Source: CAZJLN01 sp964540765
GTDB lineage: Bacteria; Chloroflexota; Anaerolineae; Anaerolineales; Anaerolineaceae
Direction of reading: 5' to 3'
Length of the DNA stretch: 16,182 nt
NCBI GenBank assembly: GCA_964540765.1
Contig: CAZINW010000044.1
Coordinates: 1-16,182, forward strand
Below the pieces are notes generated by a model. It was not told the DNA's origin, searched no databases, and was given only the letters and a program-made list of their open reading frames with translations. Below are positions 6,901-14,403 of this stretch, one piece after another; position 1 is the stretch's first letter; each line of letters opens with the position of its first letter. The position numbers and the translations under genes were made by a program.

Positions 6901-8226
6901 TCATGCCCCGGACTGGTGGTCAGGCAATATTGTTTCAACATTTCGAATTGTAGGTATGAAAAATGGAACAATCCCAACGACTGCCATCAGTAAACCGCAC
7001 ACAGCCACAATCAATCCCATGCCCACGCCTTCACCTGTCCCCGTCACAGGTCCGACCAACCTTGCCAGGCTGGATTCGGGATTTTGCATGGCGGGCTCCA
7101 TCACCTTGTCTGCCAGCGGACCAGCGATCAGCATTGCCAAAGGCGATGTGATCTGTGCCACCAATCTGCGCACTGAAAATACCCTGCCCTGGACTTCAGG
7201 TGCGACTTTTGCCTGCCAGATCGCCTGGTTGGAACCGTTTAATATCGGTATGATCATCATCATCAGGAAACTTGCCACAAGCCACACATAATACGATCCC
7301 GTGATCCCATAAAGGAACAACCCCAAGATGCCTGAGGCAATCCATCCACCCAGAACTCCCACTACTTTCTTTTTAGGGCCTCCCCAGGCAGTCAATATGA
7401 GACTGCCGATCAGTCCGCCTATGGCACCTGCAGATTGTGTACTCCCAAGCAGGGTGGCATCCCCGCCAGTCCTGGACAGAATCATCGGTGTGAGTAAAGA
7501 AAATGCAATCGAAGAGAAAAAATTACCGAAGAAAAACACCAGCTGAAGCCCCAACAAACTTGCCCGCGAGAATAAATAATGGAAGCCGTATGCCAATTCC
7601 TTGAAAAAGCCCCCACGTCCTTCCATACTTTGCTCACCTGATGCCACGCTGGGAACGTCCACCAGCATCAACATGACAAGCGCAAATATCAATGTGAGCA
7701 GATCAATCACGAGTATGCCTGTCAGACCGATCTTGACAATCAATACCGCTGCCAGGATTGGCGCCAGGATCCCTGATCCAGTCTCAGCCATTGAGATCAT
7801 GCCACTGGCACGTCCATACTGTTCCTTTGGGATCATCAATGAGATGGCTGCCGAATAAGCCGGCCATTGAAAGGCACCAAATATGCCAGCAAATGTCGAA
7901 GCAACATAGAGGTGCCATATTTCCATCTTCCCCAGCAATAATAGGATCAAGATAAAAACTGAGGAGAACGCAGTGGCAATATCGCTTAACGCCATCACCA
8001 ATTTTCGATTCCACCGGTCAACCAGTACACCTGCAAATGGGGTGATCAGAATCATCGGGGCAACACCAAAGAATCCAACCATCGCGAGTGGAGTCGCCTG
8101 CCCTGTTTTCTCCCAAGCCCAAATCCCCAGACCGAATTGTGTCATTGCTGATCCCATTAGAGACACAACTTGTCCAATCCAAATAAGCACAAAAGCTGAC
8201 ATTCCTTTAGGTCTCGCACCTGGCAT
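6901..8226 (-). CDS. MFS transporter, DHA3-type (drug efflux-like)
   Basis: A 441-residue polytopic inner-membrane protein with about 12 helices. The loop GVLVDRWNRKLVMALSD between helices 2 and 3 is the MFS signature in the form usual for the DHA3 (MefA-like) group. A polar extracytoplasmic loop with MEPAMQNPESS lies between the last two helices. Proton-driven export is the family role; the substrate cannot be read. I chose ATG 8226 because a GGAG ribosome site (8236-8233) stands 6 nt before it. The longer frame from TTG 8238 would place that site inside the gene. It is divergent from the M1 peptidase; the 115-nt gap holds an 8-bp inverted repeat. Confidence 0.92.
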   Translation of the reverse strand: MPGARPKGMSAFVLIWIGQVVSLMGSAMTQFGLGIWAWEKTGQATPLAMVGFFGVAPMILITPFAGVLVDRWNRKLVMALSDIATAFSSVFILILLLLGKMEIWHLYVASTFAGIFGAFQWPAYSAAISLMIPKEQYGRASGMISMAETGSGILAPILAAVLIVKIGLTGILVIDLLTLIFALVMLMLVDVPSVASGEQSMEGRGGFFKELAYGFHYLFSRASLLGLQLVFFFGNFFSSIAFSLLTPMILSRTGGDATLLGSTQSAGAIGGLIGSLILTAWGGPKKKVVGVLGGWIASGILGLFLYGITGSYYVWLVASFLMMMIIPILNGSNQAIWQAKVAPEVQGRVFSVRRLVAQITSPLAMLIAGPLADKVMEPAMQNPESSLARLVGPVTGTGEGVGMGLIVAVCGLLMAVVGIVPFFIPTIRNVETILPDHQSGA

Positions 8227-8264
8227 CGAATGCTCCAATTCAATAGAGTAAGAATATTTTCCTG

Positions 8265-8310
8265 TTTCGGAAGTGCAGATCTGATTCTTTTGGATAGGTA
8301 GATTCCGAAA
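8265..8310. promoter_or_regulatory. Inverted repeat in the divergent MFS/M1 promoter region
   Basis: TTTCGGAA (8265-8272) and TTCCGAAA (8303-8310) are exact reverse complements 30 nt apart, between two divergent genes. The right arm ends 6 nt before the -10 box of the peptidase gene. This could be a shared operator; no regulator gene is adjacent. Confidence 0.35.
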
Positions 8311-8313
8311 TTC

Positions 8314-8322
8314 TGGTAAAAT
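8314..8322 (+). promoter_or_regulatory. Extended -10 promoter of the M1 peptidase gene
   Basis: TGGTAAAAT has the TGn extension before a -10 hexamer and sits 19 nt before the ATG at 8342. AGGAG at 8329-8333 provides the ribosome site. No good -35 box is visible, which is usual for extended -10 promoters. Confidence 0.5.
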
Positions 8323-8341
8323 TGAACCAGGAGATTTTACT

Positions 8342-9832
8342 ATGAGAATGTTAAAGAATCACCTTGCTGATACACTCATACTCATTTCACTGATCAGTCT
8401 CTTATTTTCTGCATGTCAGCCCACTCCCCAGTCAACAACAACACCACCCAGTCCAATCCTGACCACACCCACCAATACGCCGCAACCACCCACACCCCAG
8501 CCCTCTCCAACATCAACACCACCCCTCCCCCTTAACGGACTGCAAACCCGTTATCAAATTGATCTGACTGTAGATTATTACAACCATAATGCCAGTGTCT
8601 CTCAGGTGATTAACTATACAAATAAAACATCAGCCGATCTGGTTGATCTTCTCCTGGTTGTCAGTCCCCTTTATTATGAGGGCAGTTTCAGCCTGATCCA
8701 ATTATCGGACGCCAATGATCAAACAATCACAAACTTTTCCTGGGAAGGGATCAATCTGCGCGTCCCTTTGGCGCCCCCCCTCAAGGTGGGGGAACAGATC
8801 ACGCTAAAACTTCAATATAAGCTCAGTTTTCCAGCACGCGAAGGCACCTTTGGTGTGGCTGGAGGGCAGATCAATCTGGCAAACTGGTATCCTTTCATCC
8901 CACCCTACGATGAGACTGATGGATGGGTGGTTGAGGATATGCATGTCGTCAATAATTTTATGGTGGGTGAATATCTCGTTTATGAATCTTCTGATTTTGA
9001 GGTCAATCTCAAATTCACAGACCGCCGAGAAAATTTTAAGATTGCTGCCAGTGCCCCTGCCACCGAGGTGGATGGCGTTTTACATTATCAATTGGAACTG
9101 GCGCGTACATTTGCCTTGTCCATCAGTGAATATTATGTCATCCAAGAAATTGAACAGGATGGGGTTACCATCCGCTCCTACGTCCTTCCAGGTCACGAAG
9201 CATCCGGGATGGCTGCGGTGGAAATGGCTGCAAAGGCGATCGCACTGTATGGCGAACTTTTCGTGCCATATCCCAGAGACCTTTTTTCCATCATTGAAGC
9301 GGAGTTTCTCCATAACATGGAATATGACGGCTTGGCTTTCATCAGTTATGGCGTCATTCAATCCCATAATGGCACGCCACAAACCAATCTGACCATCCTT
9401 ACACCACATGAAACTTCGCATCAATGGTTTTTCAGCCTTGTCGGGAACAACCAGGCGCGTGAACCATGGCTTGATGAAGCGCTTGCCACCTATGCTGAAG
9501 TTCTTTATTATGAAAAATACCATCCTGAATTCGTTCAGTGGTGGTGGGATAACCGCATTGATAGTTTCAGCCCCAAGGGATTTGTCAATTCATCCATTTA
9601 CTTCCCGGGCGGATACGATCCTTACCTTTATGCTGTCTATCTGCGCGGCGCAAGGTTTATGCAATCCCTCCGCGAGGCAGTCGGTGATGAGGCTTTCTTT
9701 GCTTTCCTAAAAGATTATGTCACCTCTTATTCATATAAGATTGCCACCCAGCAGGATTTCTTTACGACCCTCTCAAAGCATTCGCAAGTGGATATATCGT
9801 CCATCCTTGCCGAGTATTTTATGACTCCTTAA
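8342..9832 (+). CDS. M1-family zinc metallopeptidase lipoprotein
   Basis: A 496-residue predicted surface aminopeptidase. Residues 1-24 are a lipoprotein signal ending LLFSAC, with C25 as lipidation site. Residues 26-65 are a Pro/Thr-rich linker, then come the M1 N-terminal beta domain (about 70-270) and the thermolysin-like domain. The zinc motif is complete: H356-E357-T-S-H360, and E379 in WLDEALATY, with the exact 18-residue spacing of the M1 family. NMEYDGLAF replaces the usual GAMEN exopeptidase motif. The protein stops soon after the catalytic domain and lacks the large C-terminal helical domain of long M1 enzymes. The start has AGGAG 8 nt upstream. Role: peptide degradation outside the membrane, probably for nutrition; the substrate is unknown. 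Confidence 0.92.
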   Translation: MRMLKNHLADTLILISLISLLFSACQPTPQSTTTPPSPILTTPTNTPQPPTPQPSPTSTPPLPLNGLQTRYQIDLTVDYYNHNASVSQVINYTNKTSADLVDLLLVVSPLYYEGSFSLIQLSDANDQTITNFSWEGINLRVPLAPPLKVGEQITLKLQYKLSFPAREGTFGVAGGQINLANWYPFIPPYDETDGWVVEDMHVVNNFMVGEYLVYESSDFEVNLKFTDRRENFKIAASAPATEVDGVLHYQLELARTFALSISEYYVIQEIEQDGVTIRSYVLPGHEASGMAAVEMAAKAIALYGELFVPYPRDLFSIIEAEFLHNMEYDGLAFISYGVIQSHNGTPQTNLTILTPHETSHQWFFSLVGNNQAREPWLDEALATYAEVLYYEKYHPEFVQWWWDNRIDSFSPKGFVNSSIYFPGGYDPYLYAVYLRGARFMQSLREAVGDEAFFAFLKDYVTSYSYKIATQQDFFTTLSKHSQVDISSILAEYFMTP

Positions 9833-9909
9833 CGGGCAGGTGTTCTGTTTCAAGGTTGCGATCCCTTTGCAGGCTTAAATTACTGTCCATGTTCCTCAAA
9901 TTGCGTGAC

Positions 9910-9937
9910 TTGACACATCATCCACATGTGTTATCAT
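9910..9937 (+). promoter_or_regulatory. Near-consensus promoter of the LysM-M23 gene
   Basis: TTGACA (9910-9915), a 16-nt spacer ending in an extended TG, and TATCAT (9932-9937). Transcription should start near 9944, which excludes ATG 9936 as start and supports ATG 9954. Confidence 0.7.
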
Positions 9938-9953
9938 GCGTTTCGGAGTTAAT

Positions 9954-11135
9954 ATGATTGACAATACCGAATTCAATGAAAAATCTGTACCTAGTGAAGG
10001 CGAACCAGCCCAACCTGTTACTTCCTCAGAGGCATCAACAGAGCCAGTCAATGATAAGAAGGAGAACCCAAATAAAATTCTTAAAATTTCTCTATCGCTA
10101 ATTGCCCTGGCAGCTTTGATCCTCTCGGTCTGGGGCGTTGGCAGGCTGGTCCTTGCCCGCAACCACGACTCAGCCGCAATCGAGCCAGAAACCATCTCAA
10201 CACCACTCCCTTCCCCACAATTAACCTATGTCACCCCTGTCTTTGAAAAACTGACGGCATTGGGTGGAATATTACGCAACCCTGAGATTCAGACGACCTC
10301 TTCTGCCATTGAAAGGCGAACAGGGATCCTCAAGTATATTGTTGAACCTAACGATAGCATTTTCAGTATTGCTGATAAATTTGGTTTGAAGCCCGAAACC
10401 GTTTTATGGGCAAACAGGTATACCCTTGGAGATACACCGGATGGACTCTCAATTGGTTTTGAGCTGGTGATTCTGCCTGAAGATGGCGTCTACCACATGT
10501 GGAGTGAAGGTGAGGGTTTAAACGGCGTTTCAAGCTTCTATGGAGTTGATCCAGATGTCATTATCAACTACCCTTTGAACAACCTTGATCCAAACACCAT
10601 TGGTGATTATTCCTTGCCCAATATCAAACCCGGCACGATGCTTGTGGTTCCTGGTGGAACACGCCCAACTGTCTCCTGGGTAGTGGCACGTGATAATCCC
10701 GCTGAAGGTTCCAAGTACCTCGGACCAAATTACTGCGAGGGTACCATATTTGGCGCGGTTGGTACTGGCACATTTTCATTTCCTACCGTTGCTCATTATC
10801 TCTCAGGATACGACTGGAACCCCCCTGTACATAATGGGCTGGATTTTGATGGGGTTTCTGGCAGTATTATTTATGCAGCAGATACCGGTGTGGTGGTTTA
10901 CTCCGGCTGGTCAGACCGGGGCTATGGCAACCTCCTGGTAGTCGATCATGATGATGGCTGGCAAACCATGTATGCCCACCTTTTGGATTTCAGCTATGTT
11001 CCATGCGGTTCCAATGTTTACAAGGGTGAGCAAATTGCCCTGATGGGCTCTACAGGTCGATCCACCGGTCCCCATCTTCATTTTGAACTACGTTTTCAAG
11101 GCACAGCTGTAAATCCATGGGATTATCTACAGTAA
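9954..11135 (+). CDS. Membrane-anchored LysM-M23 peptidoglycan endopeptidase
   Basis: A 393-residue protein: an acidic cytoplasmic N-terminus (1-40), one membrane helix (about 42-64), a linker, a LysM domain (about 121-166, starting YIVEPNDSIFSIADKFGLKP), a second LysM-like stretch (about 180-230), and a C-terminal M23 domain (about 255-393). Catalytic residues are canonical: H293 and D297 (HNGLD), H342 (MYAHL), H374 and H376 (HLHFE). It should cut peptide cross-links in peptidoglycan outside the membrane. I chose ATG 9954, with GGAG 5 nt upstream, because ATG 9936 overlaps the -10 box. The gene is monocistronic, between its own promoter and a terminator. Its active-site spacing differs from the three minus-strand relatives next door. 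Confidence 0.93.
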   Translation: MIDNTEFNEKSVPSEGEPAQPVTSSEASTEPVNDKKENPNKILKISLSLIALAALILSVWGVGRLVLARNHDSAAIEPETISTPLPSPQLTYVTPVFEKLTALGGILRNPEIQTTSSAIERRTGILKYIVEPNDSIFSIADKFGLKPETVLWANRYTLGDTPDGLSIGFELVILPEDGVYHMWSEGEGLNGVSSFYGVDPDVIINYPLNNLDPNTIGDYSLPNIKPGTMLVVPGGTRPTVSWVVARDNPAEGSKYLGPNYCEGTIFGAVGTGTFSFPTVAHYLSGYDWNPPVHNGLDFDGVSGSIIYAADTGVVVYSGWSDRGYGNLLVVDHDDGWQTMYAHLLDFSYVPCGSNVYKGEQIALMGSTGRSTGPHLHFELRFQGTAVNPWDYLQ

Positions 11136-11152
11136 TATAAAACCTTTACACG

Positions 11153-11184
11153 AAGAGGCTGACCCAGCAGCCTCTTTTGTTTTA
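11153..11184 (+). terminator. Intrinsic terminator of the LysM-M23 gene
   Basis: AAGAGGCTG and CAGCCTCTT form a 9-bp stem with a 6-nt loop (ACCCAG), followed by the T-rich TTGTTTTATT. It lies 18 nt after the stop and just before the convergent gene ending at 11188. The opposite strand lacks a T-run, so it acts in the plus direction. Confidence 0.88.
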
Positions 11185-11187
11185 TTC

Positions 11188-12666
11188 CTATTGCTCAGCA
11201 GTAATGAAACTCAAATTGTTGGGGTTGGTATTTGCGATCACAATTTGATCTCCCCTTACCAGCGTACCTGAATAGGCATCCGTGCCTTCCCTGGCAAGCC
11301 AACCGGAAAGGTTGAACGGGATCAAACCATAGGCTTCAATCCACTCGCCATTGTACTTTCGTGATATATGAATATGGGTGCCGGTTGAGTTTCCGCCCTC
11401 GCAGGAGGGGTGACCAACAGGATCGCCAGCTTTCAGAACCATTCCTACAGATACTTTGTCCTCAGTTGCCACATGCAGGTAAAAAACAACCCATCCAGTG
11501 CGCTCATCCCCATCACCATCCAAATCCAATACAACAATGCCCGTTGCCGTTCTAGCAACCACACCATCTGCCACTGCTGTAGCAAATTCATCTGTCTCCA
11601 CGCACCCACTGGCACCAATTGGCGGCGCAAAATCAACCGCTGACCAGGGTGCCAGGCTTCCCCAACCTGTATGAGGTCCCCCGGTATACGCCCATGTCGT
11701 GCCTGCTTCGAAGGGCAGGATAAACTCAGGCTGTGTCAGACTGCCCGGGATATACGCTTGCGCATTGAGCCAAGGATCGCCGAATAAAATTGCATAGGTT
11801 TTGGCGAAACCATCCGGTCCGATCGCTTTCAGGTATTCTTCACCATCATACAATTTCGAAAAATAAAGATGCAGGGCTGCAGTGCCCGCATTCTGCCAGG
11901 GGTCGATGTTTTCAAGGCGTCCATCCAAGTGTTCAAAACTGATCAATTCCCCCCTGCGATACCGGTAATAAAAATCGTTAAGCATGTTTGCTGCATAGGA
12001 TATCTGTAAGTAAACGCCGGGATTCTCTTGTGTATCAAATCCCATGAAAGTGGTTTCGTTATCATAAATCCGTACTGGGTTTGTCAATGCGCCTGTCTGG
12101 TACTCTATTAAAGCCAACAGCAGTTTTGGATTGACGCTGTAATTATCTGCCACCCAATTTATCGCCTCAACTGCATCCATATTTTGACCAGAAACATAAG
12201 TGCGGTATCGCTTTAACCAACCGGGCGTGCTCTCAATAAATTGGCGCACATTGAAACCAACCGCATCTGGACCATTCACAAATGCACCATCAGGAATGAT
12301 CTGGTAATCGCTTCCCCACAAGGGCTTGTAATAGATTGGGATTTTCATCGGCATACCTGGTGGCATGGTGGTGGCGTCATCAGGAATATTCGGGTTGGCT
12401 TCTTTGATCTCATCGATGCTGGTATTGAAGCGGGCTGCCAGCGCAGTAAGGTTATCACCTGTTTGCGCTGTGTAATCCACCTGGGTTCCGGGGTCATATA
12501 TTGGTCTGGTCGGATAGGGCGTGGAGGTTGGTAGCGTTCCCACTTCTGTCTGAGTGGCAGGGATCAGGTAGCCTGGTTTGGCTTGCGGTACACAGGAGCA
12601 TACCAACATTACACCGCAAAGCAAAACAGGCAACCATTTTACTGGATTATGATTTTCTTTTCTCAT
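11188..12666 (-). CDS. LysM / lysozyme-like / M23-type cell-wall lipoprotein (paralog C)
   Basis: Third gene of the triplet in transcription order. From ATG 12666 it has 492 residues; ATG 12690 would add 8. The shorter start gives a standard lipoprotein signal (MRKENHNPVK, hydrophobic core, LVCSC). Numbered from 12690: lipid Cys33, Thr/Pro linker, LysM 71-118 (YTAQTGDNLTALAARFN), lysozyme-like helical domain about 172-310 (NYSVNPKLLLALIEYQTG and NAGTAALHLYF), M23-type domain about 325-450. The M23 part retains H340, D353, H406 (YLHVA), H439 and H441 (THIHISRK). H and D are 12 residues apart instead of 3. It also has the loop DLDGDGDERTGW and Cys363 with Cys430, a likely disulfide. Expected role: binding and perhaps cutting peptidoglycan outside the membrane. 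Catalysis is unproven. Confidence 0.85.
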   Translation of the reverse strand: MRKENHNPVKWLPVLLCGVMLVCSCVPQAKPGYLIPATQTEVGTLPTSTPYPTRPIYDPGTQVDYTAQTGDNLTALAARFNTSIDEIKEANPNIPDDATTMPPGMPMKIPIYYKPLWGSDYQIIPDGAFVNGPDAVGFNVRQFIESTPGWLKRYRTYVSGQNMDAVEAINWVADNYSVNPKLLLALIEYQTGALTNPVRIYDNETTFMGFDTQENPGVYLQISYAANMLNDFYYRYRRGELISFEHLDGRLENIDPWQNAGTAALHLYFSKLYDGEEYLKAIGPDGFAKTYAILFGDPWLNAQAYIPGSLTQPEFILPFEAGTTWAYTGGPHTGWGSLAPWSAVDFAPPIGASGCVETDEFATAVADGVVARTATGIVVLDLDGDGDERTGWVVFYLHVATEDKVSVGMVLKAGDPVGHPSCEGGNSTGTHIHISRKYNGEWIEAYGLIPFNLSGWLAREGTDAYSGTLVRGDQIVIANTNPNNLSFITAEQ

Positions 12667-12741
12667 TTTGAAAGCGTAAATCAGTGCCATTGCCCATGAT
12701 CAATCAATCATTGCAACAGACACTGTTAACATCTGGAATTT

Positions 12742-12750
12742 ACTATACCA
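12742..12750 (-). promoter_or_regulatory. Possible extended -10 promoter for paralog C
   Basis: On the minus strand TGGTATAGT (12750-12742) has a TGn extension before TATAGT, in the 75-100 nt gap between paralogs B and C. It could give C its own transcript in addition to read-through from B. No -35 box is evident. Confidence 0.35.
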
Positions 12751-12765
12751 TGAAAAGGGAGTTTC

Positions 12766-14403
12766 TTATTCTTCACGCTGAATATGAGATGGGGTGGAAC
12801 TTGTCAGGCTGGCGCGGACAATCTGACCATCCCTCATCAGCCAGCCAGTATAGATCGAGGAACCCGCTTTGGCTTTCCAGCCTGATAGCACAAACGGCAA
12901 AGGTCCATCCGCAGGAACCCATTCCCCGTTGTATTTGCGGGTGATGTGCACATGCGTACCGGTTGATCTTCCGCCCTCGCAGGAAGGATGCCCAATCCGG
13001 TCGCCGACCTCAACAATCGTTCCCAATGGAATGCGATCCTGTGTGGCAACGTGCATATAGACGATATTCCATCCCGTTTGTTCATAGCCATCCCCGTCCA
13101 TATCAATCACCACAGCGCCATCCCCGGAGCGCACCACCAATCCTGAAATAGATGCAACCACCCACTCAGAGGATGTCACGCATCCTGACACATCACTTGG
13201 GGGTGCAAAATCCAATGCCCCGCGCACCTCTGCAGCTCCCCAGGCAGCATGTGGACCGCCTGTCAGCGCCCAAATGCGCCCAATCTCAAAGGGAAGGATC
13301 ATTTCGGGCTGCTTAATTTCAGGTGTAAAAAGTGGTTCAAATTCTTGCGCCCTTAACCAGGGATTACCAAACATGCTTGTATACAGATCAATGAGACCTG
13401 AATCGGTGTATAACGCTCCAGCCCACTCCTCAATATTATACAGCCGTGAAAAGAAGTACATTAACCCCGCTGTGCCGCTATTCAGGTCCGGTGCCAGACG
13501 CAGCATGCTTTTATCCGGAAAAGTCAACGCTACAAGAGTGCCTTCCCGCCAACCATAATACCCTGTGGCAATTTCACCCGCCGCCCAGACTGCCTGCTTG
13601 TACAGTCCTTTATGTTCTGAATTGACATAACCCATTGGGTAATTTTGAGCGGAGGAACCCTCAGGATTGCCATAGACCCAGCCGCTTTGATTCTCCAATA
13701 ATCCCAGGAGCATACGTGGGTTGATTGAATACTCCAGCGCCACTCTTGTGATGATTTGCGCACCGCTTGTGGTGCCAGTGGATGCCAGGTATTCGCTATA
13801 AGTGCTTAAATACCCCCCAGCCTCCTCCACAAAATGCTCAACATCAAAGTCAATGGTCGAAGGCGAATTGACAATTTCTGTATCGGGCATCAATTTCAGT
13901 GGTGAACTGATTTCCTCCAGGCGGGATGGGATCAAAAGTAGTTGCCCTGATGAGATGAATCCCTCTTCAGGCAGGGGAGTGGTTGAGGTTATTTCACTGA
14001 TCTCCACACCAAAATGGACAGCCAATACATCCAGGCTGTCCCCGGATTGAGCATAATATAAAAGTGGTGTCCCTTTTGGATAGGATATCGCTTGTGCCTG
14101 AGTGGGTAACTTGGGTTGTTTGGTGTTTTCAGCAGTAGGTACATCAGGTTCAGGCGTTTCTTCTATTACCACTTGAGTCGTCTGAGTCACTTCCGCTGTT
14201 GGGAACTGCACAAAGACACTGCCTGCGCTGCCTTCAGGAGCTACCACAGGTTTCACCAGTAAAATGCCTAAAAAAACTGAAAGCAGCACCGCCAGGAAGA
14301 AAAGCAGGAAATTCCTCCTTTTCCGCCGTTTGAGAGCGCGCTTCCTAGCGGCCGATCTGGTTGAAATCGGTTCTGCCATCCCAGGCTTCGATAGTCTGTC
14401 CAT
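12766..14403 (-). CDS. LysM / lysozyme-like / M23-type cell-wall protein, TM-anchored (paralog B)
   Basis: Second gene of the triplet, 545 residues from ATG 14403. Its start overlaps the end of paralog A by 59 nt; ATG 14379 is an alternative, with a 35-nt overlap. Unlike A and C it is not a lipoprotein: a very basic N-terminus (about 20-30, KRALKRRKRR) precedes one membrane helix (31-50). Next come a Thr/Pro/Glu linker, a LysM (about 114-159, YYAQSGDSLDVLAVHFG), a lysozyme-like domain about 215-350 (EYSINPRMLLGLLENQSG and NSGTAGLMYFF), and an M23-type domain about 370-490. H385, D398, H451 (YMHVA), H484 and H486 (THVHITRK) are present, as are DMDGDGYEQTGW, Cys408 and Cys475. The overlap implies translational coupling with A. 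Role inferred: peptidoglycan binding or remodelling. Confidence 0.85.
   Translation of the reverse strand: MDRLSKPGMAEPISTRSAARKRALKRRKRRNFLLFFLAVLLSVFLGILLVKPVVAPEGSAGSVFVQFPTAEVTQTTQVVIEETPEPDVPTAENTKQPKLPTQAQAISYPKGTPLLYYAQSGDSLDVLAVHFGVEISEITSTTPLPEEGFISSGQLLLIPSRLEEISSPLKLMPDTEIVNSPSTIDFDVEHFVEEAGGYLSTYSEYLASTGTTSGAQIITRVALEYSINPRMLLGLLENQSGWVYGNPEGSSAQNYPMGYVNSEHKGLYKQAVWAAGEIATGYYGWREGTLVALTFPDKSMLRLAPDLNSGTAGLMYFFSRLYNIEEWAGALYTDSGLIDLYTSMFGNPWLRAQEFEPLFTPEIKQPEMILPFEIGRIWALTGGPHAAWGAAEVRGALDFAPPSDVSGCVTSSEWVVASISGLVVRSGDGAVVIDMDGDGYEQTGWNIVYMHVATQDRIPLGTIVEVGDRIGHPSCEGGRSTGTHVHITRKYNGEWVPADGPLPFVLSGWKAKAGSSIYTGWLMRDGQIVRASLTSSTPSHIQREE

Noticed and set aside
6860..6905. Inverted repeat AAGTGG / CCACTT as terminator of the MFS gene
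   Set aside because: The loop is about 16 nt and no T-run follows on the minus strand.
6956..8251. Several plus-strand open frames opposite the MFS gene
   Set aside because: They are antisense shadows of a well-supported 12-helix transporter.
9936..9953. Upstream ATG 9936 as start of the LysM-M23 gene
   Set aside because: It overlaps the -10 box of a near-consensus promoter and lacks a ribosome site, whereas ATG 9954 has GGAG 5 nt upstream.
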